From NCBI GenBank assembly GCA_965249215.1, contig CBDFLN010000001.1, positions 1,116,001-1,180,000 of the forward strand: a stretch of DNA of 64,000 nt, written 5' to 3'. Below are positions 1-9,046 of the stretch, piece by piece. This DNA comes from G963667675 sp965249215 (GTDB taxonomy: Bacteria; Chloroflexota; Dehalococcoidia; Lucifugimonadales; UBA3495). The position numbers and the translations under genes are program-made. Positions within the stretch are counted from its first letter, which is position 1. Every line of letters starts with the position of its first letter. The notes under the pieces were generated by a model. It saw nothing but the letters and a program-made list of their open reading frames with translations, had not been told where the DNA came from and ran no database searches.

Positions 1-171
1 CACATCCGGCCCCGCACCCGCCGTATCTATGCCTTGGAGGGCATCCAGGCCCGCTAGGATGTTCTGCACCAGGGGAAAGAGCTCTTCGCCGTGGCCGCCG
101 CTCACGTCGACGCCAACGGCGTCCGCCAAGGCCAGGAAGGCGTCATAGGTCAGGCGTTCGTTTTCCGGCAT
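1..171 (-). CDS. GatC/AtzG-like small protein, N-terminal part (runs off left edge)
   Basis: A reading frame opens at an ATG at 171 on the reverse strand and stays open for 57 codons to the window edge, so only the N-terminus is visible. It is helical and acidic. A segment with the pattern LVQNILAGLDALQGIDTAG resembles GatC/AtzG-type partner proteins, which sit beside amidase (GatA-like) subunits and whose helix ends in a conserved aspartate-glycine. If so, an amidase gene should follow outside the window. It is divergent from the membrane protease gene to its right. The start is supported only by a weak GGAG about 12 bases upstream. Family assignment is an inference from one motif. Confidence 0.5.
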   Translation of the reverse strand, partial: MPENERLTYDAFLALADAVGVDVSGGHGEELFPLVQNILAGLDALQGIDTAGAGPDV

Positions 172-447
172 GGGGCCAGGGCATCTCCATGGTCACAGCC
201 CTGCGGGCCATGTAGCTAGTTGGGCGGTTGGCGCCCATTATGGCCCGGAATCTGGCGACATGCAATCTCGACGCCACTGAGGTAGCGACTACCTTACGCC
301 AGGATGGGGAGCAGCCCGCGCCGGCAACCGTCGCGCAACTTGGGAAAGCAGGCCCGCGCCGCGGCTGCATTGATTGGTAAAACCGCGGCCCCCCAATTAT
401 CATGTTTACCGGCCTTGTCCGGGTTCATCCATGCCATTGGGGGTCGC

Positions 448-1263
448 TTGGCCTACTGCTCTAACTGCGGTCAACAGGGAACCGAGGACGCTTCTTATTG
501 TTACAACTGCGGCTGGTCCCTCGATGTCCCTGCCGGGGTGTCGCCACTGGATGGTACGGACGCGGGTCCTGTGCCCGATACCGTTCCCTGGCGCACTCGG
601 CAAGTGGTCTTGGGCATCGCCGTCGTGGGAGTGTTGAGCGTGCCCGCGGCCGCCATAGCCCTCAGCGTCGGTAAGCTGGCTGGACAGTACGAAGAGGCGA
701 TGAGCACGTGGCTGGGAGTCCATCTGCTGGGCTTGGTAGTGATAGGGGCGGTGTGGTACTTGGGACTCAGGACGTTCAACGCGCCTTGGGGCGCGCTCGG
801 GCTGAGACCGGCAGTAGTCCCAAATCCCAAGGCTGTGCTTTTGGCTGTATCAACACTGGCAGCCAGCCTCGGCGCGTCCGTCGTTTACGTGATGATTGTC
901 GACCTCATCGATGTAGATATCCTGTCCCCTCCGGAGATTAGCGCCGACATCGTTTTCCCTGGGCCGGCAGCGGTGTTCACCTTCCAGGCCTTGGCCGTAG
1001 TAACCCCTGTGGTCGAGGAGGTGTTCTTTCGGGGGTTCGTCTTTGCCGGGTTGGCGCCGCGATTGGGAGTGGTACAGGCCATGGTGGTCAGTTCGGTGGT
1101 TTTCAGTGTGTTCCACCTGGACGTGGGGGTGTTCATTCCCATCTTCGTAACGGGACTGCTTTTGGCTTGGCTCTATCATCGCACCGGCTCCCTCTGGCCC
1201 GGCGTGCTGGCCCACGGCGGACAGAACGCCCTGGCCCTGGCCGTGGGGGTTTACGGGGTCTAG
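448..1263 (+). CDS. CPBP-family intramembrane metalloprotease with N-terminal zinc ribbon
   Basis: Predicted membrane protease of the CPBP (Abi/CAAX) family. The conserved first motif reads EEVFFRG in the C-terminal half and the second histidine motif reads FHLD about 35 residues later, the expected glutamate and histidine set. At the N-terminus CSNCG and CYNCG form a zinc-ribbon of the kind fused to many membrane proteins. At least six hydrophobic segments follow. I place the start at TTG 448, just before the zinc ribbon and about seven bases after a GGGGG; an upstream ATG at 304 is open but would add 48 basic, non-conserved residues. CPBP proteins process prenylated or peptide substrates in some bacteria and act in bacteriocin self-immunity in others; the substrate here cannot be read. 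Confidence 0.8.
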   Translation: MAYCSNCGQQGTEDASYCYNCGWSLDVPAGVSPLDGTDAGPVPDTVPWRTRQVVLGIAVVGVLSVPAAAIALSVGKLAGQYEEAMSTWLGVHLLGLVVIGAVWYLGLRTFNAPWGALGLRPAVVPNPKAVLLAVSTLAASLGASVVYVMIVDLIDVDILSPPEISADIVFPGPAAVFTFQALAVVTPVVEEVFFRGFVFAGLAPRLGVVQAMVVSSVVFSVFHLDVGVFIPIFVTGLLLAWLYHRTGSLWPGVLAHGGQNALALAVGVYGV

Positions 1264-1331
1264 ACAACCTATTGGATGTAAGATACATTTGCCTGCATGT
1301 ATTTTTTGACGGCTATTCGGCAAGCCGGTTA

Positions 1332-2153
1332 ATGAAAACGGAACGGATACAGCAAAAGTTCGAGGAATTGCGGCAACGCGGGCAGACGGGTCTCGTCGTG
1401 TTCGTCACCGCGGGATGCCCCGACAAAGAGGCCACCTTGGAGCTGGTGCCGGAGTTGGTGGCCGCGGGCGCCGACCTTGTGGAACTGGGCGTGCCGTTCA
1501 GCGATCCCCTGGCCGAAGGCCCGACTATACAGCGGTCTTCGTTTCAGGCCCTTCAGCAAGGCGTCACTTTGACCGACTGCTTGGGCATGGTCCAAACTCT
1601 CCGTGGCCGTGTGCCTGATACTCCCCTCATATTGATGGGATACTACAATCCCATATACCGCTACGGGCTGCGCCGGTTCGCTGAAGACGCCGAAGCGGCC
1701 GGCGTCGACGGCGTCATCGTGGTGGACTTGCCCCAGTTCGAGGTTGAGCCCCTCGCGGACCAGTGCACGCCCCGGGGCATCGCCATCATCCCTCTGTTGG
1801 CCCCTACCAGCACCGATGAAAGCATCCAGGCTGCCTGCGCCCATGCCTCGGGATTCGTGTACTGCGTCAGCGTTACCGGCGTTACCGGCGCCCGGGAACA
1901 GGTGTCGGGCAGGGGTTTTGATTTGCTGGAGCGAGTGCGGGCCCATACCTCTCTGCCGTTGGCCTTCGGATTCGGCATATCCCGGCGGGAGCACGTGGAA
2001 GAGGTGGGAGAAAAAGCCGAGGCTGCGGTGGTGGGCAGCGCCCTGGTGCAGGTAATGCTGGAATCGCCCCGAAGCCAATTGGTGCAGCGGGCCGGCAGGC
2101 TGGTGTCCGAATTGTCCGGCAGGGCGGAGCCAGTGCTGGGAGGCGCTGCCTAG
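1332..2153 (+). CDS. trpA: tryptophan synthase alpha chain
   Basis: Cleaves indole-3-glycerol phosphate to indole and glyceraldehyde-3-phosphate, passing indole to TrpB. The protein is 273 residues, the normal length, and carries the TIM-barrel landmarks FVTAGCPD near residue 25, ELGVPFSDPL at 51-60 and GFGIS for phosphate binding near 215. The catalytic Glu49 equivalent is present (E51). The position matching catalytic Asp60 is a glutamate (E62, in AEGPTIQ), which is unusual. The ATG at 1332 is chosen because the family start motif (MKTERI) begins there; longer upstream extension is not conserved. Its stop codon TAG overlaps the GTG of aroH by one base, so the two are translationally coupled. 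No trpB is in the window. Confidence 0.96.
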   Translation: MKTERIQQKFEELRQRGQTGLVVFVTAGCPDKEATLELVPELVAAGADLVELGVPFSDPLAEGPTIQRSSFQALQQGVTLTDCLGMVQTLRGRVPDTPLILMGYYNPIYRYGLRRFAEDAEAAGVDGVIVVDLPQFEVEPLADQCTPRGIAIIPLLAPTSTDESIQAACAHASGFVYCVSVTGVTGAREQVSGRGFDLLERVRAHTSLPLAFGFGISRREHVEEVGEKAEAAVVGSALVQVMLESPRSQLVQRAGRLVSELSGRAEPVLGGAA

Positions 2154-2524
2154 TGTCTGTTTGCCGCGGCATTCGAGGAGCAACCGTCGCCAAGGACAAC
2201 ACCGAGGCCGCCATCCATGCCGCCACCAAGGAGCTCTTGTCCGAGCTTATCGATGCCAATTGCATCGAACAACGTGATGTTGCGGCAGTCTACTTCACTA
2301 TGACTCCCGATTTGAACGCCGGTTTCCCGGCCGCTGCGGCCCGTCAATTGGGATGGAACGACACCGCGTTGCTTGGAGCGGTGGAGACCGATGTGCCCGG
2401 CAGCTTGCAGCGGTGCATCAGGGTTCTTATACTCCTCAACACCAGCAAAGAACCTCAAGAATTGATAAACCTGTATCTCAATGGTACTGAGGCCCTGCGC
2501 CTTTACGGTGTAGAATCTGCTTAA
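2153..2524 (+). CDS. aroH: chorismate mutase, AroH type
   Basis: Converts chorismate to prephenate, the branch point to phenylalanine and tyrosine. The 123-residue length and the opening CRGIRGATVAKDN, with the active-site arginine of the monofunctional trimeric AroH class, fit well. The other active-site region, LLGAVETDVPGSLQRCIRV, supplies the expected glutamate and arginine. It starts at a GTG that overlaps the last base of trpA and is followed 60 bases later by the DAHP synthase gene, giving a trpA-aroH-aroF aromatic operon. C-terminal residues after EALRLYG are short compared with the B. subtilis enzyme and end without an extra tail. Confidence 0.92.
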   Translation: MSVCRGIRGATVAKDNTEAAIHAATKELLSELIDANCIEQRDVAAVYFTMTPDLNAGFPAAAARQLGWNDTALLGAVETDVPGSLQRCIRVLILLNTSKEPQELINLYLNGTEALRLYGVESA

Positions 2525-2586
2525 GGGTTGTGTGGGCAGCCGGCAGGCCACCGGCATGCAAACATTAAGCAAAGGTGAGCGTTAAC

Positions 2587-3615
2587 ATGATCGCGGTAAT
2601 GACCAGAGACAGCACCCCCCAGGACTTGGAGCAGGTGCGGCAACGAATCCAAAGTCGGGGCCTGCGGCCCCAGGTATCCGAGGGTGTCGAGCGTACCGTC
2701 GTGGGGGTCTTGGGCTCCCCCATTCCGCCCGAGTTCAAGGACGAACTGGAGCTCATGCCCGGGGTTTCCGAGGTGGTCATCATCTCCAAGCCCTACAAGC
2801 TGGCCAGCCGGGACTTTCATCCCGAACCTACCACCGTGCAGGTGGGTGAAGCCTGCATCGGCGGCCCCGAGCCGGTGATAATGGCCGGCCCTTGTTCTGT
2901 GGAAGACGAAGAACAGATGGTGTCCACCGCCAAGGCCGTGAAGGCGGCTGGCGCCACAGTCCTGCGGGGAGGCGCTTTCAAGCCCCGCACCTCGCCCTAC
3001 AGCTTCCGGGGTATGGGCGTTGAGGGGCTTAAACTTCTAGCCCTGGCCAAACAGGAAACGGGTCTGCCCATAATCACCGAGGTAATGGCCCCCGGCGACG
3101 TGGAGACGGTGGCTCGCTACGCGGACATCCTCCAAATCGGCGCCCGCAACATGCAGAACTACAACCTGCTGGACGAGGTGGGAGCACTCGGAAAGCCCGT
3201 CATGATAAAGCGAGGCATGGCCGCTCCCTACGAAGAATGGCTGCTGGCTGCCGAGTACGTAATGGCCGCCGGCAACGAACAAGTCATGCTCTGCGAGCGG
3301 GGTATCCGGGGATTCGAGCAATTTACTCGCTTCACCATGGACGTTGCAGCCATTCCGGTGATTCAACGCTTGAGCCACCTGCCGATAATCGCCGACCCCA
3401 GTCACAGCACCGGCAAGTGGTACCTCGTGACGCCGGTAGCCTTGGCGTCGGTGGCCGCGGGGGCCCACGGGTTGTTGGTCGAGGTCCACCCCAATCCGGA
3501 CCAGGCCAAGTGCGACGGCGCCCAGTCCTTGACCTTCGAAAACTTCGGCATCTTGATGGACCAGGTGCACGCCCTGTCCGGCATCCGGCGGGTACCGGTC
3601 AGCGCCTCTCAGTAG
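2587..3615 (+). CDS. aroF: 3-deoxy-7-phosphoheptulonate (DAHP) synthase, type I-beta
   Basis: Condenses phosphoenolpyruvate and erythrose-4-phosphate in the first step of the shikimate pathway. Residues 1 to about 80 form the ferredoxin-like regulatory domain found in I-beta enzymes. The barrel follows with MAGPCSVE, GGAFKPRTSPYSFRG, a KRGMAA lysine motif and DPSHSTGKW, which include the metal and PEP ligands. The ATG at 2587 has an excellent ribosome site, AAAGGTGAG, ending seven bases upstream; the in-frame GTG at 2575 lies inside that site and is unlikely to be the start. The length of 342 residues is normal. It closes the trpA-aroH-aroF cluster. Confidence 0.95.
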   Translation: MIAVMTRDSTPQDLEQVRQRIQSRGLRPQVSEGVERTVVGVLGSPIPPEFKDELELMPGVSEVVIISKPYKLASRDFHPEPTTVQVGEACIGGPEPVIMAGPCSVEDEEQMVSTAKAVKAAGATVLRGGAFKPRTSPYSFRGMGVEGLKLLALAKQETGLPIITEVMAPGDVETVARYADILQIGARNMQNYNLLDEVGALGKPVMIKRGMAAPYEEWLLAAEYVMAAGNEQVMLCERGIRGFEQFTRFTMDVAAIPVIQRLSHLPIIADPSHSTGKWYLVTPVALASVAAGAHGLLVEVHPNPDQAKCDGAQSLTFENFGILMDQVHALSGIRRVPVSASQ

Positions 3616-3975
3616 ACAGGGCCGCAGCGTTGGATCTCCCGCGAGACCACGCGCACATGTAGGACATCCCCTTGGTCCTTCCCGTTTGCTGCCGGCCGGC
3701 ATCGCCGCCCTCACAGAAGACAGATGCCCGGAAGCCCCCGACTGTATGTGTCGACTATGTCTGACGCGTCGCAGGGGGTTTGTCTTGGCGTGGCTCCCGC
3801 GATTAAGTGCAAAGTTCCTGGGCCCGCAGGGATTAGAAACCGCTGTTGGGCTACGGCCCAGCCTTCAGCAGATGGCTGTCGTTCTCGAGTCAACGGCCTG
3901 CAATCGGGGATAGACCTTGCTACCCCCGGCTCAATGGGGCGTGAGGCTGTTCAAAACGGGCTGGCGTTGTGCGTA
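3616..3975. other. convergent intergenic spacer, no gene seen
   Basis: About 360 bases between the convergent aroF and Nudix genes. Short open frames exist here but none has a ribosome site or a recognisable product. No tRNA, clear terminator hairpin or repeat was seen. Confidence 0.5.
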
Positions 3976-4614
3976 TCAGAGGAAAGAATGTTGCCTGGGT
4001 TGCCGATGAACATCACCTCGGCAAATATACTCCTCGATAAGGAGTTTAGACCACGGGTCGAATCTGTGGCGCATCTCTTCGATGCGGGACGCGGGCATGA
4101 ACGCACCTGAATACTTTGATCTCATCGCAAATTCTTCCGAAGCTTTTGGAAAGACCCGCTCGGATACCATCTCGTGCAGAAACGCTACGTGCCGGGATGC
4201 CTCTATTGAGGAATCGTCAATTACCACACCTACAGGACGCGGGGTTTCTGAGGGGAGAATCCCAATTTCTTCTTCCAATTCCCGCATAAGATTCAAAGAC
4301 ATCGTAGTCCGAAACGAATTGTCATCGCACGGCTCGTCAATATGACCTCCCACAACAAGGCTCAGTTTGTTGCGGAGGTCGTTTCGGGAATCTCGCACAC
4401 GTCTTAGGACACAGAATTTGCCCTCGGTGTCCCGGATGAAGGCGCACGGAATAGCCTGAACCCAGTCGTGAGACCGCTCGGCATCGGGCCGGTCCAGCCA
4501 TGCGAATGTGTTTTCAATTTCCACAATTTGTTCTTGAATCGAGTCCCAAAGCAATAGCGTGAAAACGTCACCAAAAACCACCCGTGGGAAAACGAGAACT
4601 TGGCTAGCTTCCAT
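3976..4614 (-). CDS. Nudix-fold hydrolase
   Basis: A 212-residue protein with a Nudix box: GGHIDEP near residue 89, then a long insert and RELEEEIG near 114-121, which match the G-x5-E-x7-R-E-U-x-E-E-x-G-U pattern except for a few extra residues between the glycine and the REL segment. The N-terminal stretch VLVFPRVVFG and the AIPCAFIRD strand before the box fit the fold. Its substrate cannot be inferred. It starts five bases after the stop of the P-loop kinase gene, so the two are almost certainly one operon with the kinase first. A hydrolase of a nucleotide derivative made or used by the kinase is a reasonable but untested reading. Confidence 0.75.
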   Translation of the reverse strand: MEASQVLVFPRVVFGDVFTLLLWDSIQEQIVEIENTFAWLDRPDAERSHDWVQAIPCAFIRDTEGKFCVLRRVRDSRNDLRNKLSLVVGGHIDEPCDDNSFRTTMSLNLMRELEEEIGILPSETPRPVGVVIDDSSIEASRHVAFLHEMVSERVFPKASEEFAMRSKYSGAFMPASRIEEMRHRFDPWSKLLIEEYICRGDVHRQPRQHSFL

Positions 4615-4619
4615 AGCAG

Positions 4620-5342
4620 TTAACCCGCCTTGTGCAGCATGTGATCAATGATATTTTTTGCTACCTCAAAGGCTGTCGATTGAGGGGTGGTGGCGCTGTC
4701 ACCGCCAGTGTCTACCTCGTAGACCGGGCTGAATTGAGCTGCGTACTTGGAACTGATGGATTGGTAAGCCTCGTTCAATTCTCGCAGAAACTCATCGTTC
4801 ATGGCTCGGCCCGGTTCGACAACCAGTTTGTCGCTGTTCTCGCGTTTTAGTGACGTGGGTGGGTCCGTCTTGAACAGGAAAACGATGTCGATCAATTGTC
4901 TCCAGTGGTCGACTAACAGGAAGTCGTGAATGATGGAACATTCTGTCTCCGTAACCTCGCCTCTGACTCGTAGGAGTTCAAACCAGGCAAGGGCATCGAA
5001 GAGACCCCGATCCATGATAACCAAATCGTATTGGTCAGACCCGTGGCGGCCCTCAAGAATGTGTGTCAACGCATAGGCCGCAGACCAGGTATTGAATGCT
5101 ACAAAATCATCCTTGAGATAGTATGGCGTGCGTTTTGAAGCCCCTTCCGTGGGCGCCAACACTTTATAATCCAACCGTCTAAAGAAGTGGTTGACGGTGT
5201 CGATACAGGTGCTCTTTCCACTCTTAGGAGTGCCGGCGAACTCCACAAATATCGGATGTTCTAGAGATAACCCGGTTTGGAGTTTTCGAGCTTCCGCTTG
5301 TAGTTCCTGGAGTTGTGCTTCTTCTATCACCATGTATGGCAT
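4620..5342 (-). CDS. P-loop kinase of the thymidylate/deoxynucleoside kinase type
   Basis: A 240-residue P-loop NTPase. Walker A is GTPKSGKST near residue 37, preceded by a hydrophobic strand (IFVEFAG). An IMDRGLFDALAW segment near 110 is the D-R-x motif typical of deoxynucleoside and thymidylate kinases, and IDIVFLFKTDPP is the following strand and lid entry. A basic lid-like segment (SLKRENSDK) follows. The start could be the ATG at 5342 or, more likely by position, the one at 5333. It sits upstream of the Nudix gene in a two-gene operon divergent from greA. Substrate unknown. The lower GC content and lack of a housekeeping partner suggest accessory origin. Confidence 0.72.
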   Translation of the reverse strand: MPYMVIEEAQLQELQAEARKLQTGLSLEHPIFVEFAGTPKSGKSTCIDTVNHFFRRLDYKVLAPTEGASKRTPYYLKDDFVAFNTWSAAYALTHILEGRHGSDQYDLVIMDRGLFDALAWFELLRVRGEVTETECSIIHDFLLVDHWRQLIDIVFLFKTDPPTSLKRENSDKLVVEPGRAMNDEFLRELNEAYQSISSKYAAQFSPVYEVDTGGDSATTPQSTAFEVAKNIIDHMLHKAG

Positions 5343-5534
5343 CTTACCAAATCCAATCGAGGAAGGCGACCACGGATTGTCTGCGTGGCTATGTGAGCCG
5401 TCATGGCAATGATCCCGGACACGCCCGCTTTACAAGCGCTGCAGCCAGGATTACAATTCCCTTACCGGGAAGTGGCAGACTCGTTTGCCATTTCCCTTAT
5501 GTTGTTTTACGGGCATTCGCTGGAGGATATGGCC

Positions 5535-6002
5535 ATGGCTCAGCCCATATACCTTTCCCAAGCGGGCTTGGAAAAGTTGCGGGAGGAGTTGGAGTACCTC
5601 AGGACAGTGCGCCGGCAAGCCGTGGCCGCGAGCATCCAGCAGTCTCGGGAGCGAGGCGGGACCGTAAGCAACGCTGAGTACGAGGAGGCCAAGAACGAGT
5701 CGGCCTTCACCGAAGGCCGCATCTTGACCCTCGACAACTTGGTTCGCAATGCATTGATCATCGAGGAAACCGGGGAAGCCAGGGACATGGTCGAAGTCGG
5801 GGCCACGGTGACGGTGCAGGGCCAGGACGGCAAGACCCAGCAATACACCATCACTGGAAGCGCCGAAGCCGATCCCTCCCAGGGCAAGATTTCCAACGTC
5901 TCTCCCATCGGCAAAAGCCTGCTGGGCAAGAAGCTCAACGAGGTCACCGAGATTAGCGTCCCATCTGGCAAAATCAGGCTCGAAATCGTCGCCATCGATT
6001 AA
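5535..6002 (+). CDS. greA: transcription elongation factor GreA
   Basis: Rescues backtracked RNA polymerase by stimulating transcript cleavage. The 155-residue protein has the N-terminal coiled coil (YLSQAGLEKLREELEYL, with ENES-like NAEYEEAKNE) and a C-terminal FKBP-like domain ending VSPIGKSLLGKKLNEV. The ATG at 5535 is chosen because GGAGG at 5522-5526 lies eight bases upstream; the ATG at 5529 is only two bases away from it. The acidic tip residues of the coiled coil that reach into the polymerase channel are present in the D/E-rich loop region. It is followed by lysS and serS on the same strand. Confidence 0.95.
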   Translation: MAQPIYLSQAGLEKLREELEYLRTVRRQAVAASIQQSRERGGTVSNAEYEEAKNESAFTEGRILTLDNLVRNALIIEETGEARDMVEVGATVTVQGQDGKTQQYTITGSAEADPSQGKISNVSPIGKSLLGKKLNEVTEISVPSGKIRLEIVAID

Positions 6003-6234
6003 TTCCTGAATCCAAGGCCGTTCTCCCCATTCCCAAGACATGGTGCCCAGCGTCCGGGCCTCAGGCATTGGGCCTCAAATATGTCCGAAATGCGTCGCCA
6101 GGAATTGCCTGGACTCCCGACAAAACTCCACAGGTAAGCGCCTTCACCGAATCATGAGAGACCGCAATTACCCAGTTACGTCCGGCCCCGTTTCCGCCGG
6201 GGTAGCCGGGGTTTTACCGCGAGGCCGGGCTTAA

Positions 6235-7728
6235 ATGCCGGACCGGCAAGACGACCTGCTGGCCAGCCGCAGGGCTAAGCTCGAGCGGCTCCGCCAACTT
6301 GGGATTGAACCCTATCCGCCGCGATTGAGACGCACCTGCGACGCGGCCTCTGCCATCGCTCGCTTCGAGGCGGTGGAACGAGGAGAAGCGCCGGAGACCG
6401 ACGCGCAAGGCCTCTCCGTGGCCGGTCGAATTGTATCGATACGAGGCATGGGCCGCGCTGCCTTCCTGGACCTTCGGGACGCTTCCGGTGTCGTTCAGGC
6501 CATGCTGCGGCAGAACGTGCTGGGCCCGCAGTTCGATTTACTCAAAAACCTGGACGTCGGCGACCACCTGGGAGTCGAAGGCTCCATGGTCCGCACCCGC
6601 ACCGGCCAGGTCTCCATCGAAGCCCGCAACTTGACCCTGGCGTCCAAGGGAATGCGGCCCCTTCCGGAAAAGTGGCACGGTCTCAGGGACGTAGAAGTCC
6701 GCTATCGCCAAAGGTATCTGGACCTGGTCTCAAACCCGGAGGTGATGTCCGTTTTCGCCCTCCGCAGCCGGATCATTGGCGCCATACGCAGGTTCCTGGA
6801 TGAGCTGGGGTTCCTGGAGGTGGACACTCCCATACTAGTCCCAGTGGCAGCCGGGGCCCACGCCAGGCCCTTCACTACCCACCACAACTCTTTGGACCAG
6901 CAGCTTTACCTGCGCATCGCCACCGAGTTGTACCTGAAGCGCCTTATCATTGGCGGCTTCGACAGAGTCTATGAACTCGGAAGGGTGTTCCGGAACGAGG
7001 GCATCGACCAGGACCACAACCCGGAGTTCACCCTTTTGGAAAGCTACCAAGCCTATGCCGACTACAACGACGTCATGGAAATGGTCGAGTCCATGGTCTC
7101 GTCAGTGGCCCAGGAAGTCCTGGGAACGACCCAGGCGCCCTTCGGGGATAGTGTGGTTGATTTCGCTCCGCCGTGGCGTCGCGTGTCTTTGCGGGAGGAA
7201 CTGATTACGAGGAGCGGCATCGACATCGACGCCTTTCCCGACCATGCAGCGTTGGCCAAGCGCGCCGCCGATGCCGGCCTGGAGACCGGCGCCAGGGACA
7301 GCCGGGGCCGGTTGATTGACAAGCTTATCTCCACCTTCCTGGAGCCGCATCTAGTCCAGCCCACGTTCCTGGTGGACTACCCCGAGGAAATGTCTCCCTT
7401 GGCCAAGGCCAAGCCGGGCGTCCCGGGCTACGTGGAGCGGTTCGAAGCCTTCGCCGCCGGCATGGAAATCGCCAACTCCTACACCGAACTCAACGACCCC
7501 TCCGTGCAACGGGAGAGGTTCCAGTCCCAGGAGGACATACGACTGCTCCACAAGGACGAAGAAGTGGAGCGCAAAGACGAGGACTTCCTGCTGGCCCTGG
7601 AATACGGCATGCCCCCCACCGGAGGCCTGGGCATGGGCATAGACCGCCTGGTCATGCTGCTAAGCTCCCAACCGTCCATCCGCGACGTGGTGCTCTTCCC
7701 GCAGATGCGGAGCATTGAGTCCGACTAG
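6235..7728 (+). CDS. lysS: lysyl-tRNA synthetase, class II
   Basis: Charges tRNA-Lys with lysine. The 497-residue protein has an N-terminal OB anticodon-binding domain (VAGRIVSIRGMGRAAFLDLR around 62-81) and a class II core with motif 1 near RFLDELGFLEVDTPIL, motif 2 FRNEGIDQDHNPEFT and motif 3 GGLGMGIDRLVMLL close to the C-terminus. The length is typical. It ends one base before the ATG of serS, which implies coupled expression of two synthetases. Confidence 0.97.
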   Translation: MPDRQDDLLASRRAKLERLRQLGIEPYPPRLRRTCDAASAIARFEAVERGEAPETDAQGLSVAGRIVSIRGMGRAAFLDLRDASGVVQAMLRQNVLGPQFDLLKNLDVGDHLGVEGSMVRTRTGQVSIEARNLTLASKGMRPLPEKWHGLRDVEVRYRQRYLDLVSNPEVMSVFALRSRIIGAIRRFLDELGFLEVDTPILVPVAAGAHARPFTTHHNSLDQQLYLRIATELYLKRLIIGGFDRVYELGRVFRNEGIDQDHNPEFTLLESYQAYADYNDVMEMVESMVSSVAQEVLGTTQAPFGDSVVDFAPPWRRVSLREELITRSGIDIDAFPDHAALAKRAADAGLETGARDSRGRLIDKLISTFLEPHLVQPTFLVDYPEEMSPLAKAKPGVPGYVERFEAFAAGMEIANSYTELNDPSVQRERFQSQEDIRLLHKDEEVERKDEDFLLALEYGMPPTGGLGMGIDRLVMLLSSQPSIRDVVLFPQMRSIESD

Positions 7729-7729
7729 C

Positions 7730-9004
7730 ATGCTGTCCATCGAGCAAATAAGGCGCGAACCCGACGCGGTACAACAAGCCCTGGAAGCCAGGGGCGAGGC
7801 CGACTCTCTTATCCTGCTGCTTCAGTTGGACGGCCAAAGACGCCAGGCCATAACCCAGGCCGACGACCTGAGGTCGCAGCGCAACCGCGTTAGCCGCGAG
7901 GTGGGGCGAGCCAGGTCTAAAGGTGAGGAACCCTCCCCCCAGGTCATCGAGGAAATGCGCCGGGTTGGGGACGAAATCCAGCGGCTGGAGCAGGAAGTCC
8001 AAGACCTGGAGCAGCAGATCAACACTATGCTGCTGGACTTGCCCAACCTGCCCTTGCCCGACGTTCCTCCCGGCGAGGGCGAAGAAGACAACGTGGAGGT
8101 GCGCCGGTGGGGCGATGTACCCACTTTCGACTTCACCCCCCTGCCCCACTGGGACCTGGGCGAGCAACTGGGAATCATTGACTTTCAGCGGGGGGTGAAG
8201 CTGTCCGGCAGCCGGTTCTTCACCATGTTCGGCGCGGGCGCAAAGCTGGAACGCGCCCTGATTTCCTGGATGCTGGACCTGCACACCCGGGAGCACGGCT
8301 ACACCGAGGTCATGCTGCCCCTCATAGTAAAACGCGAATCCCTGGTGGGGTCAGGCAACCTGCCCAAGTTCAGCGAGAACCTGTATCACGACGAAGAGGA
8401 CGACCTGTGGTTGATTCCCACCGCCGAGGCGCCCCTGACCAACCTGCATCGGGACGAGATTCTGGCTCCCGATACCCTACCCCTCAACTACGTCGCCTGC
8501 ACGCCCTGCTTCAGGCGGGAGAAGGCCGCGGCGGGACGGGACACCCGCGGCATTAAGCGCGTGCACCAGTTCGACAAGGTTGAAATGTACAAGTTGGTGG
8601 ATCCGGACACTTCAGGCGATGAACTGGAACGGGTGCTGGCCGACGCGGAAGACGTGTGCAGAAGGTTGGAGTTGCCCTACCGGGTGATACAGCTTTGCGC
8701 CGGGGACTTGGGGTTCCCCTCCGCCAAGACCTACGACATCGAGGCATGGGCCGCCGGTTGCCAGGAATGGCTGGAAGTAAGCTCCTGCTCCAACTGCACC
8801 GATTTCCAGGCCCGCCGCAGCCGCATCCGCTACCGCCCCGACCGGGACGCGCGGCCCCGGCTGGTCCACACGTTAAACGGCTCCGGCCTGGCGTTGCCCC
8901 GGGTGGTAATCGCAATCCTGGAAAACTATCAGCAGGCAGACGGCTCGGTGGTTGTCCCGGAGGTCCTGCGCCCCTACACCGGGTTCGACGTAATCACGGC
9001 TTAG
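7730..9004 (+). CDS. serS: seryl-tRNA synthetase
   Basis: Charges tRNA-Ser and tRNA-Sec type acceptors with serine. Residues 1 to about 105 form the long antiparallel coiled-coil arm that contacts the tRNA variable arm, seen as the charged run from residue 40 to 100. The catalytic core has motif 2 CFRREKAAAGRDTRGI and motif 3 GSGLALPRVVIAILENYQ. The ATG at 7730 is chosen because MLSIEQIRREPD matches the conserved start; a GTG at 7715 lies inside lysS. The protein has 424 residues, as expected. Confidence 0.97.
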   Translation: MLSIEQIRREPDAVQQALEARGEADSLILLLQLDGQRRQAITQADDLRSQRNRVSREVGRARSKGEEPSPQVIEEMRRVGDEIQRLEQEVQDLEQQINTMLLDLPNLPLPDVPPGEGEEDNVEVRRWGDVPTFDFTPLPHWDLGEQLGIIDFQRGVKLSGSRFFTMFGAGAKLERALISWMLDLHTREHGYTEVMLPLIVKRESLVGSGNLPKFSENLYHDEEDDLWLIPTAEAPLTNLHRDEILAPDTLPLNYVACTPCFRREKAAAGRDTRGIKRVHQFDKVEMYKLVDPDTSGDELERVLADAEDVCRRLELPYRVIQLCAGDLGFPSAKTYDIEAWAAGCQEWLEVSSCSNCTDFQARRSRIRYRPDRDARPRLVHTLNGSGLALPRVVIAILENYQQADGSVVVPEVLRPYTGFDVITA

Positions 9005-9046
9005 CCCCGCCCTTACCGCCGCCAACAGCGCAAGAACACCGCCTAC

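Noticed and set aside
304..447. N-terminal 48 residues of the CPBP frame
   Set aside because: Basic, non-conserved stretch; the zinc ribbon starts right after a better TTG start at 448.
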